DNA of 64,000 bases from Pantoea allii (GTDB lineage: Bacteria > Pseudomonadota > Gammaproteobacteria > Enterobacterales > Enterobacteriaceae). Where the stretch lies: NCBI RefSeq assembly GCF_002307475.1, contig NZ_NTMH01000030.1, forward strand, positions 186,001 through 250,000, read 5' to 3'. The notes beneath the pieces are model-generated. The model searched no databases. It had not been told where the DNA came from and worked only from the letters and a program-made list of their open reading frames with translations. The position numbers and the translations under genes were made by a program. Position 1 is the stretch's first letter. Each line of letters starts with the position of its first letter. Below are positions 9,047 to 20,542 of the stretch, piece after piece.

Positions 9047-9137
9047 CCCAGAGGTATTGATGGGTGTGAAAACGGGCACTGCTCCGGCAAGGCCAATCGT
9101 TATTACACCAACCCACGCAGATGCGTGGGTTTTTTTT
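9047..9137 (+). ncRNA. omrB: OmrA/OmrB-type small RNA (copy 2)
   Basis: The 5' end is the same CCCAGAGGTATTGATGGGTG seed as in the copy at 7004, the middle is unrelated, and the 3' end is a CCCACGC/GCGTGGG hairpin followed by eight Ts (9130-9137). This conserved-ends, variable-middle pattern is exactly that of OmrA and OmrB in E. coli. A possible -10 element is GAGGAT (9035-9040). Here the two copies are separated by the PBP gene rather than being adjacent. Confidence 0.92.
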
Positions 9138-9231
9138 GCCTGAAGCACAGGCCTGCCTTCGTCGCCGGCAGGGTCAGCCATCGTATCCACGCGGCCTCTC
9201 TCTGCGCGCTCGCCTTGCTGACAGCAGACTG

Positions 9232-9257
9232 GTAAGGTTTCTTAACGCAAACCTTAC
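9232..9257. promoter_or_regulatory. Inverted repeat upstream of the RND operon
   Basis: GTAAGGTTT (9232-9240) and AAACCTTAC (9249-9257) form a perfect 9-bp inverted repeat with an 8-bp spacer, about 115 bp before mdtA. It has the form of an operator for a dimeric regulator. No regulator gene is adjacent and I do not recognise the motif. Confidence 0.45.
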
Positions 9258-9318
9258 GGTTTGGCGATGGAAAGTCGTAACACAAGTAGCTGATAATCTT
9301 TGCTGATGCCGTTTCGAT

Positions 9319-9349
9319 GAATCCTCCTCCTGATGAGGATTCCCTTTTT
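9319..9349 (+). terminator. Terminator-like hairpin in the leader before mdtA
   Basis: GAATCCTC and GAGGATTC form an 8-bp perfect stem with an 8-nt loop, followed by CC and five Ts (9345-9349). It lies 21 bp before the mdtA ATG. In that place it could act as an attenuator for the efflux operon. It also argues against the upstream in-frame start at 9317. Confidence 0.5.
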
Positions 9350-9370
9350 CCTCAATATCTGAAGAGTTCG

Positions 9371-10591
9371 ATGACTACTTACGTCTCCCGTTCCCGTGGT
9401 TCCCGCTGGCTGAAATGGCTGCTTCTGCTCATTGTGCTGCTCATTGTCGCCGGCGTGGCCTGGCGTCTGCTGGGCCATAGAGGCGCAGGGAGCAATATGC
9501 CCGTCGGTGGTCATGCGCGCCACGCGGGCCCCGGTATGCTGAAGGGCGGTACGACGCTGGTGCACAGCGGCACCGCCAGCACGGCCGATGTGCCGGTCTA
9601 TCTCAACGCGCCCGGCACGGTTATTCCTAACGCCAGCGTGACGGTCACCAGCCGGGTGGACGGTCAACTGGAAAAGGTTTACTTCACCGAAGGGCAGAAA
9701 GTTGAAGCGGGCCAGCTGCTGGCGCAAATCGATCCCCGCAGCTACGAGGCAACGCTGAACCAGTATCAGGGCGAGCTCAGCGAAAACGCGGCATTGCTGA
9801 AAAGCGCCGAACTGACGCTGGCGCGCTACCGCAAACTGGCGGCTCAGGACTCCCTGTCCCGACAGGATTTGGATACGCAAATCGCGACCGTGGGACAGTA
9901 TCGTGGTGCGGTTGCCGCCGATCAGGCCCAGATCGCCAGCGCCAGGCTTAACATCGGCTACGCGCGCATCACCGCGCCCGTCAGCGGTCGGGTAGGGCTA
10001 CGTCAGGTCGATCCGGGCAATATGATTCAGAGCAGCTCAACCACCGGGCTGGTAACCATTACCCAAATGCAGCCTGCCGCCGTCACCTTCAGCGTGCCAC
10101 AAAGCCATATCCCGACGCTGGTGAAAGCCCTTCATCACGATCAGACGCTGCCCGCAACCGCCTTCGATCAGGATAACCAGCATGTGCTGAGTCAGGGACA
10201 GGTGAAATTTATCAGTAATGAGATCGACACGGCGACCGGCACCATTGCACTGAAAGCGATGTTTGCTAACGACGACGAGGCGCTGTACGCCAACCAGTTT
10301 GTGAACGTTCGCCTGCAAACCAGCGTGCTGAAAAACGCCACCATCATTCCGGCGCAGGCGTTGCAGCTGAGCAGCGACGGCAGCTTTGTCTTTATCATCA
10401 ATAAAGACAACACCGTCACCCGGCAGCCGGTCACCGCAGGCCCGGCGTATGGCGAAGCGTGGCAGGCTGTTCTGCAGGGCGTGAAGCCCGGCGACCGCCT
10501 GGTTACAGAAGGGATCGATCGCCTGACCAACGGCAGTAAAGTCGCGGTCGCAGACAGCACTCAACCGACCGCACCTGCCGAGGCCCAATGA
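9371..10591 (+). CDS. mdtA: RND efflux membrane-fusion protein, MdtA-like
   Basis: This periplasmic adaptor of 406 residues is anchored by an N-terminal membrane segment ([19 protein letters not shown]). The lipoyl halves ([22 protein letters not shown] and [19 protein letters not shown]) flank an alpha-hairpin, the HlyD/AcrA-type arrangement. It would link the MdtB/MdtC pumps to the outer-membrane channel encoded downstream. I start at the ATG at 9371, preceded by GAAGAG; the in-frame ATG at 9317 lies inside a terminator-like hairpin. Its stop overlaps the mdtB start (ATGA). The baeSR genes that follow mdtABCD in E. coli are absent here. Confidence 0.9.
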   Translation: MTTYVSRSRGSRWLKWLLLLIVLLIVAGVAWRLLGHRGAGSNMPVGGHARHAGPGMLKGGTTLVHSGTASTADVPVYLNAPGTVIPNASVTVTSRVDGQLEKVYFTEGQKVEAGQLLAQIDPRSYEATLNQYQGELSENAALLKSAELTLARYRKLAAQDSLSRQDLDTQIATVGQYRGAVAADQAQIASARLNIGYARITAPVSGRVGLRQVDPGNMIQSSSTTGLVTITQMQPAAVTFSVPQSHIPTLVKALHHDQTLPATAFDQDNQHVLSQGQVKFISNEIDTATGTIALKAMFANDDEALYANQFVNVRLQTSVLKNATIIPAQALQLSSDGSFVFIINKDNTVTRQPVTAGPAYGEAWQAVLQGVKPGDRLVTEGIDRLTNGSKVAVADSTQPTAPAEAQ

Positions 10592-13500
10592 ATCCGTCAC
10601 GCCTCTTTATCCTGCGACCGGTCGCCACCATCCTGCTGATGGCCGGTGTGCTGATCGCCGGTATTTTTGCCTACCGGTTTCTCTCCACCTCGGCGCTGCC
10701 GCAGGTCGATTACCCCACCATCCAGGTGACAACGCTCTATCCCGGCGCGAGTCCGGATGTCATGGCCTCGACGGTGACCTCGCCGCTGGAGCGCCAGCTG
10801 GGGCAGATGTCGGGACTCAGCCAGATGACCTCGACCAGCTCCAGCGGATCGTCCATCATCACGCTGAAGTTCAGCCTGGATCTGTCGCTGGACGTGGCCG
10901 AACAGGAGGTGCAGGCCGCCATTAACGCAGCCAGTAATCTGCTGCCGACCGATCTGCCGAACCCGCCCACCTATAAGAAAGTCAATCCGGCCGACAGCGC
11001 GGTGATCACCTTAGCTGCCAGCTCGGACACGCTGCCACTGACGCAGGTTCAGGATCTGGTGAATACGCGCGTGGCACTGAAGCTGTCGCAAATTTCCGGT
11101 GTGGGCATGGTGACGCTTGCGGGCGGCCATCAACCGGCGATTCGCGTACAGATGAACCCTCAGGCGCTGGCGGCCCATGGCCTGACGCTGGCAGACGTGA
11201 ATACGTTAATCAGCAACAGCAATGTCAAAGGTTCCAAAGGTGGATTTGACGGTCGCTATCACTCGGTGACGATCGATGCCAATGACCAGCTGCGCACCGC
11301 TGCCGAATACGGCAACCTGATCCTGACCTACCAGAACGGGGCGGCGCTGAGGCTGAAGGATATCGCGCATATAGAACAGGGGCCGGAGAACAGCTTTCAG
11401 TCTGCCTGGGCCAACGGCAGCCCGGCTATCGTGATCGGCGTGCAGCGTCAGCCCGGGGCCAACGTTATCCAGGTGGTCGACAGCATCAAGGCGCAGTTGC
11501 CGACGCTGCAGGCCGCGCTGCCCGACGGCGTGAAAATGACGGTCCTGTCCGATCGTACCCAGACCATTCGTGCTTCCATCAGCGACGTGCAGTTTGAGCT
11601 GATGCTCTCGATTGCGCTGGTGGTGATGGTGACGTTTCTGTTCCTGCGCAACGTGGCAGCGACGCTGATTCCCAGCGTGGCGGTGCCGCTCTCGCTGGTG
11701 GGAACCTTTGGCGTCATGTATCTCGCGGGCTTCAGCCTCAATAACCTGTCGCTGATGGCGTTGACCATTGCCACCGGCTTTGTTATCGATGACGCGATTG
11801 TGGTGGTCGAGAACATTTCCCGACGGCTGGAAGCGGGCGAGCCACCGATGGAAGCGGCGTTAAAAGGATCGCAGCAGATTGGCTTTACCATTATCTCGCT
11901 GACCTTTTCCCTGATTGCGGTGCTGATTCCGCTGCTGTTTATGGGCGACGTCGTAGGACGCCTGTTTCGCGAGTTTGCCATCACGCTGGCGGTGTCCATT
12001 CTGGTCTCGATGCTGGTCTCGCTGACCTTAACGCCAATGCTCTGTGCCTACCTGCTGCGCCATATTCCGCCAGAGAAACAGTCCCGCTTTGCGCGCAAAG
12101 GCGGCGAGATTTTCGACCGGCTCATTCGAGGCTATGATCGCCTGCTGACCCTGGTGCTGGACCATCAGAAACTGACGCTGCTGGTGGCGCTGGCGACCTT
12201 TGTCCTGACCGCGCTGCTGTATATGATTGTCCCGAAGGGCTTTTTTCCGATCCAGGATACCGGGTTGATTCAGGGCGTAACGGTGGCCTCTCAGGACGTT
12301 TCCTTTACGGAGATGGCGAAGCGTCAGCAGGCGCTGTCTGCGGTGATCATGCAGAACCCGGCGGTCGAGAGCGTCTCTTCGACAATTGGTATCGATGGCA
12401 ATAACACCAGCCTGAACAGTGGTCGGTTGCAGATCAACCTGAAGCCCTTTGGTCAACGCGACGACAAAGCCGGTGCGATCATCAAACAGCTCCAGCAGGC
12501 GGCAACAGGCGTGGTCGGCATTCAGCTCTACCTGCAACCGGCACAGGATCTGACCGTCAACGACCAGGTCACGCCGAGCCAGTATCAGTTCACCCTTGAT
12601 GATGCCAACAGCGAAGACCTGGTGACCTGGTCGCCGAAACTGGTGGCGGCTTTGCAGAAACGGCCTGAGTTCAACGGCGTGGTCAGCAACCTGCAGGATC
12701 AGGGCCGGGTCGCTTATGTCGAGCTGAACCGGGACAAAGCCGCGCGCGTTGGCGTCACCGCCGCGGACGTGGATACCGCACTTTACAGCGCGTTTGGGCA
12801 GCGTCTGGTCTCGACGATCTTTACCCAGTCGAATCAGTATCGCGTGGTACTGGAAGTTGCACCGCAGTACCAGCAAAGCCCGGCCTCATTTGATGATGTG
12901 TTTCTGAAACCCTCTGCCAGCACGAGCAGCAGCGCCTCAGGCAGTACGTCCACCAGCACCAGTAGCACGGAAACCACGTCAACCTCGACCGCCAGCAGTC
13001 CCACGGCAACAATGACCAGCAGCAGCGGCATGGTCAAACTCACCTCCATCGCCACGATCCACCAGCGGACCGGTTCGCTGATGCATATGCGGCTGAATCA
13101 GTTCCCGGCGGTGATGATCTCCTTCAACCTCAGTGACGGCTATTCGCTGGAAGACGCGCAGAAAGCCATTAGCGAGGTGACTGCACAGCTGCATCTGCCG
13201 TCGGCAGTGACGCTGCGTTATCAAGGGGAAACCTCGGCGTTTCAGAGTGCCACCAGTAACACGCTGTGGCTGATCCTGGCGGCGCTGCTCACGATGTATG
13301 TGGTGCTGGGCATTCTGTACGAAAGTTTTATTCATCCGGTGACCATTCTCTCGACGCTGCCCTCGGCGGCGGTCGGCGCGCTGTTAACCCTGCTGCTGGC
13401 CAATACGGCGTTCAGCCTGATTGCGTTGATTGGGGTCATTCTGCTGATCGGCATCGTGAAGAAGAACGCTATTATGATGATCGACTTTGCGCTGGAGGCC

Positions 13501-13800
13501 GAAAATAAGCAGCATCTTTCGCCCCGGGACGCGATTCACCAGGCCTGTCTGTTGCGTTTCCGACCCATCCTGATGACCACCATGGCGGCGCTGCTGGGCG
13601 CGCTGCCGCTGATGCTGGCGTCCGGATCGGGCGCAGAACTGCGCCAACCGTTGGGGCTGGTGATTGTCGGCGGATTGATCGTCAGTCAGGTGCTGACCCT
13701 GTTTTCTACCCCGGTCATCTATCTGTGGTTTGACGGCATTGCCCAGCGCGGCAATGCCTGGGTGAAACGCCGACAGCAACAGGCGCGGAGCGGGCAATGA
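10588..13800 (+). CDS. mdtB: RND efflux pump subunit, MdtB-like
   Basis: This 1070-residue inner-membrane drug/proton antiporter has 12 membrane segments and two large periplasmic loops. The [18 protein letters not shown] segment in TM4 carries the aspartate pair of the proton relay, and [18 protein letters not shown] is the matching second-half segment. MdtB and MdtC assemble as a heterotrimer (two MdtB, one MdtC in E. coli) exporting bile salts, novobiocin and other compounds. Residues about 776-814 are an almost pure Ser/Thr insertion where E. coli MdtB has only a short loop, which explains the extra 30 residues. It overlaps mdtA and mdtC by 4 bp each. Confidence 0.93.
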   Translation: MNPSRLFILRPVATILLMAGVLIAGIFAYRFLSTSALPQVDYPTIQVTTLYPGASPDVMASTVTSPLERQLGQMSGLSQMTSTSSSGSSIITLKFSLDLSLDVAEQEVQAAINAASNLLPTDLPNPPTYKKVNPADSAVITLAASSDTLPLTQVQDLVNTRVALKLSQISGVGMVTLAGGHQPAIRVQMNPQALAAHGLTLADVNTLISNSNVKGSKGGFDGRYHSVTIDANDQLRTAAEYGNLILTYQNGAALRLKDIAHIEQGPENSFQSAWANGSPAIVIGVQRQPGANVIQVVDSIKAQLPTLQAALPDGVKMTVLSDRTQTIRASISDVQFELMLSIALVVMVTFLFLRNVAATLIPSVAVPLSLVGTFGVMYLAGFSLNNLSLMALTIATGFVIDDAIVVVENISRRLEAGEPPMEAALKGSQQIGFTIISLTFSLIAVLIPLLFMGDVVGRLFREFAITLAVSILVSMLVSLTLTPMLCAYLLRHIPPEKQSRFARKGGEIFDRLIRGYDRLLTLVLDHQKLTLLVALATFVLTALLYMIVPKGFFPIQDTGLIQGVTVASQDVSFTEMAKRQQALSAVIMQNPAVESVSSTIGIDGNNTSLNSGRLQINLKPFGQRDDKAGAIIKQLQQAATGVVGIQLYLQPAQDLTVNDQVTPSQYQFTLDDANSEDLVTWSPKLVAALQKRPEFNGVVSNLQDQGRVAYVELNRDKAARVGVTAADVDTALYSAFGQRLVSTIFTQSNQYRVVLEVAPQYQQSPASFDDVFLKPSASTSSSASGSTSTSTSSTETTSTSTASSPTATMTSSSGMVKLTSIATIHQRTGSLMHMRLNQFPAVMISFNLSDGYSLEDAQKAISEVTAQLHLPSAVTLRYQGETSAFQSATSNTLWLILAALLTMYVVLGILYESFIHPVTILSTLPSAAVGALLTLLLANTAFSLIALIGVILLIGIVKKNAIMMIDFALEAENKQHLSPRDAIHQACLLRFRPILMTTMAALLGALPLMLASGSGAELRQPLGLVIVGGLIVSQVLTLFSTPVIYLWFDGIAQRGNAWVKRRQQQARSGQ

Positions 13801-16800
13801 ACCTGACCCGGCTGTTTATCTTCCGCCCGGTCACCACGCTGCTGCTGACGATGGCGATCCTGCTGCTCGGCGTGCTGGGCTACCGCCTGTTGCCGGTGGC
13901 CCCGCTGCCGCAGGTGGATTTCCCCACCATTATGGTTAACGCCAGCCTGGCCGGTGCCAGCCCGGAAACGATGGCGGCAACCGTTGCCACCCCGCTGGAA
14001 CGGTCGCTGGGACAGATTGCCGGTATTACCGAAATGACCTCGAACAGTTCACAGGGCACCAGCACCATCATTTTGCAGTTTGAACTTAATCGCGATATCA
14101 ACGGCGCGGCGCGTGACGTACAGGCGGCGATCAACGCCGCCCGCAGCCTGCTGCCGAGCGCGATGGCATCGCTGCCGACCTACCACAAAGCCAACCCGTC
14201 GGATGCGCCGATTGTGATGCTGGCGCTGACCTCCGCCACCCGCACGCCGGGGGAACTCTACGATCTGGCCGAAAGCAAAATCGAACAGGCGATGGGGCAG
14301 GTCAAAGGCGTGGGTGATGTGTCGCTGATGGGGAGCGCACTGCCCGCGGTGCGCATCGATCTGCAGCCGCTAAAACTCATCCATGCGGGTATTTCGCTTG
14401 ATACGGTGCGCAGCGCAGTGGCCGACAGCACCAGTAATCTGCCCAAAGGCTCGCTACAGGGCAGCAGCCAGTCGTGGATGGTGGACGGCAATGGACAGCT
14501 GGACAAGGCTGCCAGCTATCGCAACCTGATTATCAGCAACAAAGACGGCAATGTCGTACGCCTGGGCGACGTCGCCAGCGTGTACGATTCAGTGGAGGAC
14601 CGCTATCAGGCTGGCTTCCTCAATGCTCAACCGGCGGTCATGGTGGGCATCAAGCGCCAGGCGGGCGCCAATATGCTGGACACCATTGACGCCATCAAAG
14701 CCCAACTGCCAGCCCTGGAAAAAGATCTGCCTGCCGATACCCAGCTTAAGGTGGTGGTGGACCGTTCACCGGGCGTGCGCGCCTCGCTTTACGATACCGA
14801 AGAAACGCTGCTGATTGCCGTGCTGTTGGTTATTGCGGTGGTGTTTGTCTTTTTACGCAACCTGCAGGCCGTCATGATTCCGGCCCTGGCGTTGCCGGTC
14901 TCGCTGATCGGAACCTGTGCGGTGATGTACCTGCTGGGCTACAGCCTGGATAACCTCTCCCTGATGGCGCTCATCATCTCGACCGGCTTTGTGGTCGATG
15001 ACGCCATCGTGGTGCTGGAAAACATCACCCGCCATATTGAAGCCGGACATCGCCCGCTGCGAGCGGCACTGCGCGGTGCGCGCGAGGTCAGCTTTACCGT
15101 ACTGTCGATGACGGTATCGCTGATCGCCGTGTTTATTCCCATCCTGCTGATGGGCAGCCTGCTGGGTCGGCTGTTTCGGGAGTTTGCCATCACCTTGACC
15201 GTGTCTCTGCTGATTTCGATGTTTGTTTCGCTGAGCCTGACGCCGATGCTCTGCGCACGGCTGCTGAAGCCGAAACCCAGCGTATATAAGCGTCCGCATC
15301 CGTTCTATCAGTTGATTGAAAATCAGTTAAACCATGCACTTGCGGCTTACTCACGTGGCCTGAACTGGGTGATGCGCCATCAGAAACTGACCCTGTTCAG
15401 CCTGCTGCTCACCGTGCTGCTTAACCTGTTTCTTTATACGGTGGTGCAGAAGGGCTTCTTCCCGGAACAGGATACCGGCCTGCTGATGGGAGCCTTACGG
15501 GCGGATCAGAATATTTCGTTTCAGGCGATGAAGCCCAAGATGCTGCAGTTCACCAATATCATTCGGTCCGATCCGGCGGTTGAAAGCGTGATGTCGTCCA
15601 TGGGCAGCGGGATGTTTGGCTCGCGCAACAACGCCGACTTTTTTGTCCGGCTAAAAGATTTTGATCAGCGTGATGCCACGGCCAGCGAAGTGGCCAACCG
15701 GTTAAGCCAGAAAACCAGTAAGATCCCCGGTGCGCAGCTGTTCCTGATGGCGGCGCAGGACCTGCACATCGGCGGACGCAGCGCCAATGCCAGCTACCAG
15801 TACAGCCTGCAGGCGGACGACCTTGCGCTGCTGCGCGAATGGACGCCCAAAGTCCAGGCGGCGCTGGCGGCGATTCCGCAGCTCAACAGCGTCGATTCCG
15901 ACGCGCAAACCGGCGGTCAGGAAGTGATGCTGACTATCGACCGCGACCGGGCGACCCAACTGGGCGTAAATGTGAAGATGCTGGACACCATGCTGAATAA
16001 CGCCTTCAGCCAGCGCCAGATTGCCACGCTGTACCACACGCTGAATCAGTATCATGTGGTGATGTCGCTGCAGGACAGCGATACCCGCGATCCGGCGATT
16101 CTGCAGCAGCTTTACGTGATTAACGATAACGGCGATCGCATTCCGCTGTCGGCCTTTGTCAGCTTCGCGGGCGGCAATGCCCCGCTGACGGTGACACATC
16201 AGGGACAGTCTGCCACCAGCACCATCGCCTTTAACCTGAATGACGGCGTGTCGCTGGAGCAGGCGGAGGCGCTGATCAAGCAGGCGATGGCCCGGCTTGG
16301 CTTGCCCTCAACGATTCAGGCGGGCTATGCCGGGACGGCGGCCGAGTTTAACCAGTTGACCGCTACAATGCCGTGGCTGATTGTGGCAGCACTGGTGGCG
16401 GTCTATATCGTTCTCGGCGTGCTGTATGAGAGCTACATTCACCCGCTGACCATTCTGTCGACCTTGCCCTCGGCGGGCGTGGGCGCGCTGCTGTTACTGT
16501 TACTGACGAACACCCAGCTCACGATAATCGCGCTTATCGGCATTATCCTGTTGATCGGTATTGTGAAAAAGAACGCGATTATGATGATCGACTTTGCCAT
16601 CGATGCCGAGCGGCGGCTGGGCATGTCGCCACAGCAGGCGATTACCCAGGCCTGCCTGATGCGCTTCCGTCCCATAATGATGACCACGCTGGCCGCCTTC
16701 TTCGGGGCGCTGCCGCTGGCGTTGGGCAGCGGCGGCGATGCCGACCTACGCAGCCCGCTCGGCATTGCCATCGCCGGGGGATTAGCGCTGAGCCAGCTGC

Positions 16801-16898
16801 TGACGCTGTTTACCACGCCGGTTATTTATCTGTGGCTCGATCGCCTGAGCCGTGCCACTCAACGTCAATGGCGTCGTCTGCGCCATGCGGAATCCTGA
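13797..16898 (+). CDS. mdtC: RND efflux pump subunit, MdtC-like
   Basis: This 1033-residue RND transporter is the partner of the preceding gene. It has the usual 12-segment layout, the proton-relay segment [18 protein letters not shown] and the [20 protein letters not shown] segment. The periplasmic porter loops have normal length and no low-complexity insertion. Its start overlaps the mdtB stop (ATGA), and only 3 bp separate it from the outer-membrane factor gene. The four genes therefore form one operon that encodes a complete tripartite pump, like MuxABC-OpmB of Pseudomonas. Confidence 0.93.
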   Translation: MNLTRLFIFRPVTTLLLTMAILLLGVLGYRLLPVAPLPQVDFPTIMVNASLAGASPETMAATVATPLERSLGQIAGITEMTSNSSQGTSTIILQFELNRDINGAARDVQAAINAARSLLPSAMASLPTYHKANPSDAPIVMLALTSATRTPGELYDLAESKIEQAMGQVKGVGDVSLMGSALPAVRIDLQPLKLIHAGISLDTVRSAVADSTSNLPKGSLQGSSQSWMVDGNGQLDKAASYRNLIISNKDGNVVRLGDVASVYDSVEDRYQAGFLNAQPAVMVGIKRQAGANMLDTIDAIKAQLPALEKDLPADTQLKVVVDRSPGVRASLYDTEETLLIAVLLVIAVVFVFLRNLQAVMIPALALPVSLIGTCAVMYLLGYSLDNLSLMALIISTGFVVDDAIVVLENITRHIEAGHRPLRAALRGAREVSFTVLSMTVSLIAVFIPILLMGSLLGRLFREFAITLTVSLLISMFVSLSLTPMLCARLLKPKPSVYKRPHPFYQLIENQLNHALAAYSRGLNWVMRHQKLTLFSLLLTVLLNLFLYTVVQKGFFPEQDTGLLMGALRADQNISFQAMKPKMLQFTNIIRSDPAVESVMSSMGSGMFGSRNNADFFVRLKDFDQRDATASEVANRLSQKTSKIPGAQLFLMAAQDLHIGGRSANASYQYSLQADDLALLREWTPKVQAALAAIPQLNSVDSDAQTGGQEVMLTIDRDRATQLGVNVKMLDTMLNNAFSQRQIATLYHTLNQYHVVMSLQDSDTRDPAILQQLYVINDNGDRIPLSAFVSFAGGNAPLTVTHQGQSATSTIAFNLNDGVSLEQAEALIKQAMARLGLPSTIQAGYAGTAAEFNQLTATMPWLIVAALVAVYIVLGVLYESYIHPLTILSTLPSAGVGALLLLLLTNTQLTIIALIGIILLIGIVKKNAIMMIDFAIDAERRLGMSPQQAITQACLMRFRPIMMTTLAAFFGALPLALGSGGDADLRSPLGIAIAGGLALSQLLTLFTTPVIYLWLDRLSRATQRQWRRLRHAES

Positions 16899-16901
16899 AT
16901 C

Positions 16902-18293
16902 ATGAAATCACTTATTCCCGCCGTGCTGGTGGTGCTGTTGAGCGGTTGTACTGTCGGCCCTGATTATCAACGTCCGACGATGGCTATGCCGGTTCACTAC
17001 AAGGAAGCGAAAGGCTGGCAGCAGGCCACGCCGCAGGACGACCAGCACAAAGGCGCATGGTGGACGGTGTATCAGGATGCCACGCTAAGCAGCCTGGTCA
17101 GCCAGGTCAGCATCTCTAATCAGAATGTGGCGGAATATGCGGCGCAGTATCGTCAGGCGCAGGCGCTGGCGGCGCAGTCTCGTGCAGCGCTGTTTCCCAC
17201 CTTAGGCTATGACGCCAGCACGACCCGGAGCGGCAGCCACGGCGCTACCGACAGTACGCGCACCACCAGCAGCAGCCATCAGGCGGCACTGAATGCCAGC
17301 TGGGAGCTGGATTTATGGGGAAAACTGCGTCGAACGCGGGAAGAAAATCAGGCCAGCGCGCAGGCCAGCGCCGCCGAGCTGGCCAATATTACCCTGAGCG
17401 CCCAGGCCGAGCTGGCGGAGGACTACTTCCAGTTGCGCATCATGGACGAAAAAATTGCGCTGTATCAGCAGAGCATTGCCGCCTATCAACGCTATCTGAG
17501 GGTGATACAGAACCAGTATCAGGCGGGGACTGAATCGCGCGCCACGGTGGCTCAGGCGCAGCAACAGTTGGAGAGCGCCAGCGCCTCGGCGCAGGATTAT
17601 CAGTGGCAGCGCGCTCAAATGGAACATGCTATCGCTCTGCTGGTGGGCAAAGCGCCTGCGGATTTCAGCCTGCCTGTGGCAACGCTGATGGCGACGCTGC
17701 CCGCGGTTCCCGGCGGCTTACCGTCCGAACTGCTGCAACGTCGCCCGGATATCGCCTACGCCGAGCGTAAAATGGCGGCATCCAATGCGGCGGTCGGTGT
17801 GGCGGTTGCGGGTTATTACCCCGATCTCACTCTGAGCGCCAGCGGCGGCGTGAGTGCCTCTGCGCTGCATAACCTGTTCGCCTTACCTAACCGCGTCTGG
17901 TCGTTGGGGCCAGAGCTAAGCGGCACGCTGCTGGACTTCGGCGCGACCTCGGCCAGTGTTGAGCAGGCCCGCGCCGCCTATGATGCCAGCGTGGCGAACT
18001 ATCGGCAGACGGTGCTGACGGCGATGCAGGACGTTGAAGACCGGCTGGTGGAGCTGAATACCCTGCAGGGCGAAATCGCCGCGCAGCAGCGCGCCACCGC
18101 CGCCGCGCAGACCTCGGCCCAGGTCACGCGCAATCAGTATGAGGCCGGGATGATTGACTATCTGGATGTGGCGACAACGGAAAACAGCAGCCTGAGCGCA
18201 CAACAAAGTTTACTGACGCTAAAAAGCACCCAGTGGGTGAGCAGCGTGGCACTTATCGCGGCGCTGGGCGGCGGCTGGCATACCGCACCCTGA
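16902..18293 (+). CDS. Outer-membrane efflux lipoprotein, OprM/NodT family
   Basis: This 463-residue TolC-like outer-membrane factor has a lipoprotein signal with lipobox LSGC (Cys16) followed by TVGPDYQRP, the hallmark start of the NodT/OprM family. Two repeated coiled helical hairpins (about 60-250 and 270-460) would form the periplasmic tunnel and beta-barrel of a trimer. It is the last gene of the RND operon, so the pump does not depend on TolC as E. coli MdtABC does. Confidence 0.92.
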   Translation: MKSLIPAVLVVLLSGCTVGPDYQRPTMAMPVHYKEAKGWQQATPQDDQHKGAWWTVYQDATLSSLVSQVSISNQNVAEYAAQYRQAQALAAQSRAALFPTLGYDASTTRSGSHGATDSTRTTSSSHQAALNASWELDLWGKLRRTREENQASAQASAAELANITLSAQAELAEDYFQLRIMDEKIALYQQSIAAYQRYLRVIQNQYQAGTESRATVAQAQQQLESASASAQDYQWQRAQMEHAIALLVGKAPADFSLPVATLMATLPAVPGGLPSELLQRRPDIAYAERKMAASNAAVGVAVAGYYPDLTLSASGGVSASALHNLFALPNRVWSLGPELSGTLLDFGATSASVEQARAAYDASVANYRQTVLTAMQDVEDRLVELNTLQGEIAAQQRATAAAQTSAQVTRNQYEAGMIDYLDVATTENSSLSAQQSLLTLKSTQWVSSVALIAALGGGWHTAP

Positions 18294-18391
18294 AGGCGGA
18301 CATCGCGCTGAATTCTGCCAATAATCAGTTGTCGATTCCGCCTAAATCCTGCATCGTGAGTGGCTGTTTTTCATGATGCTAAGGAGCCGGC

Positions 18392-20542
18392 ATGTTATTC
18401 ACTTTTTTCCGCCTGGTATTTCGCCTGCTGTGGCGGGTGGAATTACGGGGCGATACCGCTGAACTGCATAAGCAGAAGGTGCTGATTACGCCCAATCACA
18501 CCTCGTTTCTGGATGGGGCGCTGCTGGCGCTGTTTCTGCCCATCAAACCGGTTTTTGCGATCTATTCGTCGATCAGCGATCACTGGTTTTTACGTCTGAT
18601 CAAACCCTATGCGGATTTCGTCCCGCTTGACCCCATGAAGCCGATGGCGCTGAAGCAGCTGGTGCGGCTCATCGACAGCGGTCGCCCGGTGGTGATTTTC
18701 CCCGAGGGCCGCATTACCGTCACCGGATCGCTGATGAAGATCTACAGCGGGGCAGGCTTTGTGGCGGCAAAATCTGGTGCAACCGTGGTGCCGATGCGCA
18801 TTGAAGGCGCAGAATTTACCCCCTTTGGTCGCCTGGCGGGCGTCTTTAAGCGCCGTTTGTTCCCCCGCATTACCCTGAACATTTTACCCGGCACCCATAT
18901 TCCAATGCCTGAGGCGAAGCGCGCCCGTGATCGTCGCGTGCTGGCCGGTGAGCACCTGCACCATATTATGATGGAAGCGCGCATGGCCGTGCGCCCGCGG
19001 GAAACCCTGTTCGAGGCCTTTCTCAATGCCCGCCAGCGCTACGGCGCCTTTAAACGCTGCATTGAAGACGTAAATTTCAAACCCGACAGCTACACCGGCT
19101 TACTGAAAAAAGCCCTGGGCGTTGGCCGTATTCTGGAACGTTACAGCCAGCCCAAAGAATATGTCGGACTGCTGCTGCCCAACGCGACGGTCACGGCGGC
19201 GGCAATCCTGGGCGCGTCCCTGCGCGGGCGCGTGCCCGCGATGCTGAATTACACCGCAGGCGTCAGCGGGATGCGCGCGGCGCTCACCGCCTCCCAGGTG
19301 AAAACGGTGTTTACATCCCGCCAGTTTCTGGACAAAGGTAACCTGTGGCACCTGCCGCAGGGCCTGACAGAGGTGCAGTGGATCTACCTGGAAGATCTGA
19401 AAGAGACCGTGACGCTCAAGGACAAGCTCTGGATACTGACGCACCTGATTGTGCCGCGCCAGGCCCAGGTGGCGCAGCAGCCTGAAGAGGCGGCGATGGT
19501 GCTGTTTACCTCAGGATCGGAAGGCCATCCCAAAGGTGTGGTGCACTCCCACAAAAGCCTGCTGGCCAACGTTGAGCAGATCCGTACCGTGGCGGACTTT
19601 ACGCCGCGCGACCGCTTTATGTCGGCCTTGCCGCTGTTTCATGCTTTCGGCCTGACCGTGGGGCTGTTCACACCGCTGATGACCGGCGCCCAGGTGTTTC
19701 TTTATCCAAGCCCGCTGCACTACCGGATTGTGCCGGAGCTGGTTTACGACCGTAACTGCACTGTGCTGTTTGGCACCTCGACGTTTCTGGGCAACTATGC
19801 CCGCTTTGCTCAGCCCTATGACTTTGCGCGCCTGCGCTACGTGGTGGCCGGGGCGGAGAAGCTGCAGGAGAACACGCGCCAGCTGTATATGGACAAGTAC
19901 GGTATCCGCATTCTGGAAGGTTATGGCGTGACCGAATGCGCACCGGTGGTGGCGATCAACGTACCAATGGCCGCCAAAGCGCATACCGTTGGCCGCATCC
20001 TGCCCGGGATGGATTCTCGTCTGATGTCGGTGCCGGGTATTGAAAACGGCGGTCGCCTGCAACTGCGTGGCCCCAACATCATGAAGGGCTATCTGCGGGT
20101 CGAAAATCCCGGCGTGCTGGAAACCCCGGCGGCTGATAATGGCGAAGGGCAGATGGAAGCAGGCTGGTACGATACCGGCGATATCGTCAGCTTCGATGAT
20201 GGCGGCTTCTGCCAGATTCAGGGGCGCGCCAAACGCTTTGCGAAAATAGCCGGCGAGATGGTGTCGCTGGAGGTGGTGGAGCAAATCGCCCTGAAAGCCT
20301 CACCGGATAAACAGCATGCTGCCTCGCTGCGCCCTGACGGTAATCGTGGTGAAGCATTAGTGCTGTTTACTACCGACAGCGCACTGGCGCGTGACGGCCT
20401 GCAAAAAGCCGCCCGCGAGCTGGGGGCCGCCGATCTGGCCGTGCCGCGCGATATCCGCGTCGTAAAAACGTTGCCCTTACTCGGCAGTGGTAAACCTGAC
20501 TATGTCACCCTGAAAAAAATGGCGGAAGAGGAACAGGCATGA
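18392..20542 (+). CDS. aas: Bifunctional 2-acylglycerophosphoethanolamine acyltransferase / acyl-ACP synthetase
   Basis: This 716-residue inner-membrane enzyme re-acylates lysophospholipids. The N-terminal acyltransferase domain has the H-x4-D motif (NHTSFLDG, His36/Asp41) and FPEGRI. The C-terminal AMP-binding domain has the [15 protein letters not shown] phosphate loop and a YDTGDIV segment and charges acyl carrier protein with fatty acid. It overlaps lplT by 4 bp, the normal aas-lplT pair. Confidence 0.97.
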   Translation: MLFTFFRLVFRLLWRVELRGDTAELHKQKVLITPNHTSFLDGALLALFLPIKPVFAIYSSISDHWFLRLIKPYADFVPLDPMKPMALKQLVRLIDSGRPVVIFPEGRITVTGSLMKIYSGAGFVAAKSGATVVPMRIEGAEFTPFGRLAGVFKRRLFPRITLNILPGTHIPMPEAKRARDRRVLAGEHLHHIMMEARMAVRPRETLFEAFLNARQRYGAFKRCIEDVNFKPDSYTGLLKKALGVGRILERYSQPKEYVGLLLPNATVTAAAILGASLRGRVPAMLNYTAGVSGMRAALTASQVKTVFTSRQFLDKGNLWHLPQGLTEVQWIYLEDLKETVTLKDKLWILTHLIVPRQAQVAQQPEEAAMVLFTSGSEGHPKGVVHSHKSLLANVEQIRTVADFTPRDRFMSALPLFHAFGLTVGLFTPLMTGAQVFLYPSPLHYRIVPELVYDRNCTVLFGTSTFLGNYARFAQPYDFARLRYVVAGAEKLQENTRQLYMDKYGIRILEGYGVTECAPVVAINVPMAAKAHTVGRILPGMDSRLMSVPGIENGGRLQLRGPNIMKGYLRVENPGVLETPAADNGEGQMEAGWYDTGDIVSFDDGGFCQIQGRAKRFAKIAGEMVSLEVVEQIALKASPDKQHAASLRPDGNRGEALVLFTTDSALARDGLQKAARELGAADLAVPRDIRVVKTLPLLGSGKPDYVTLKKMAEEEQA

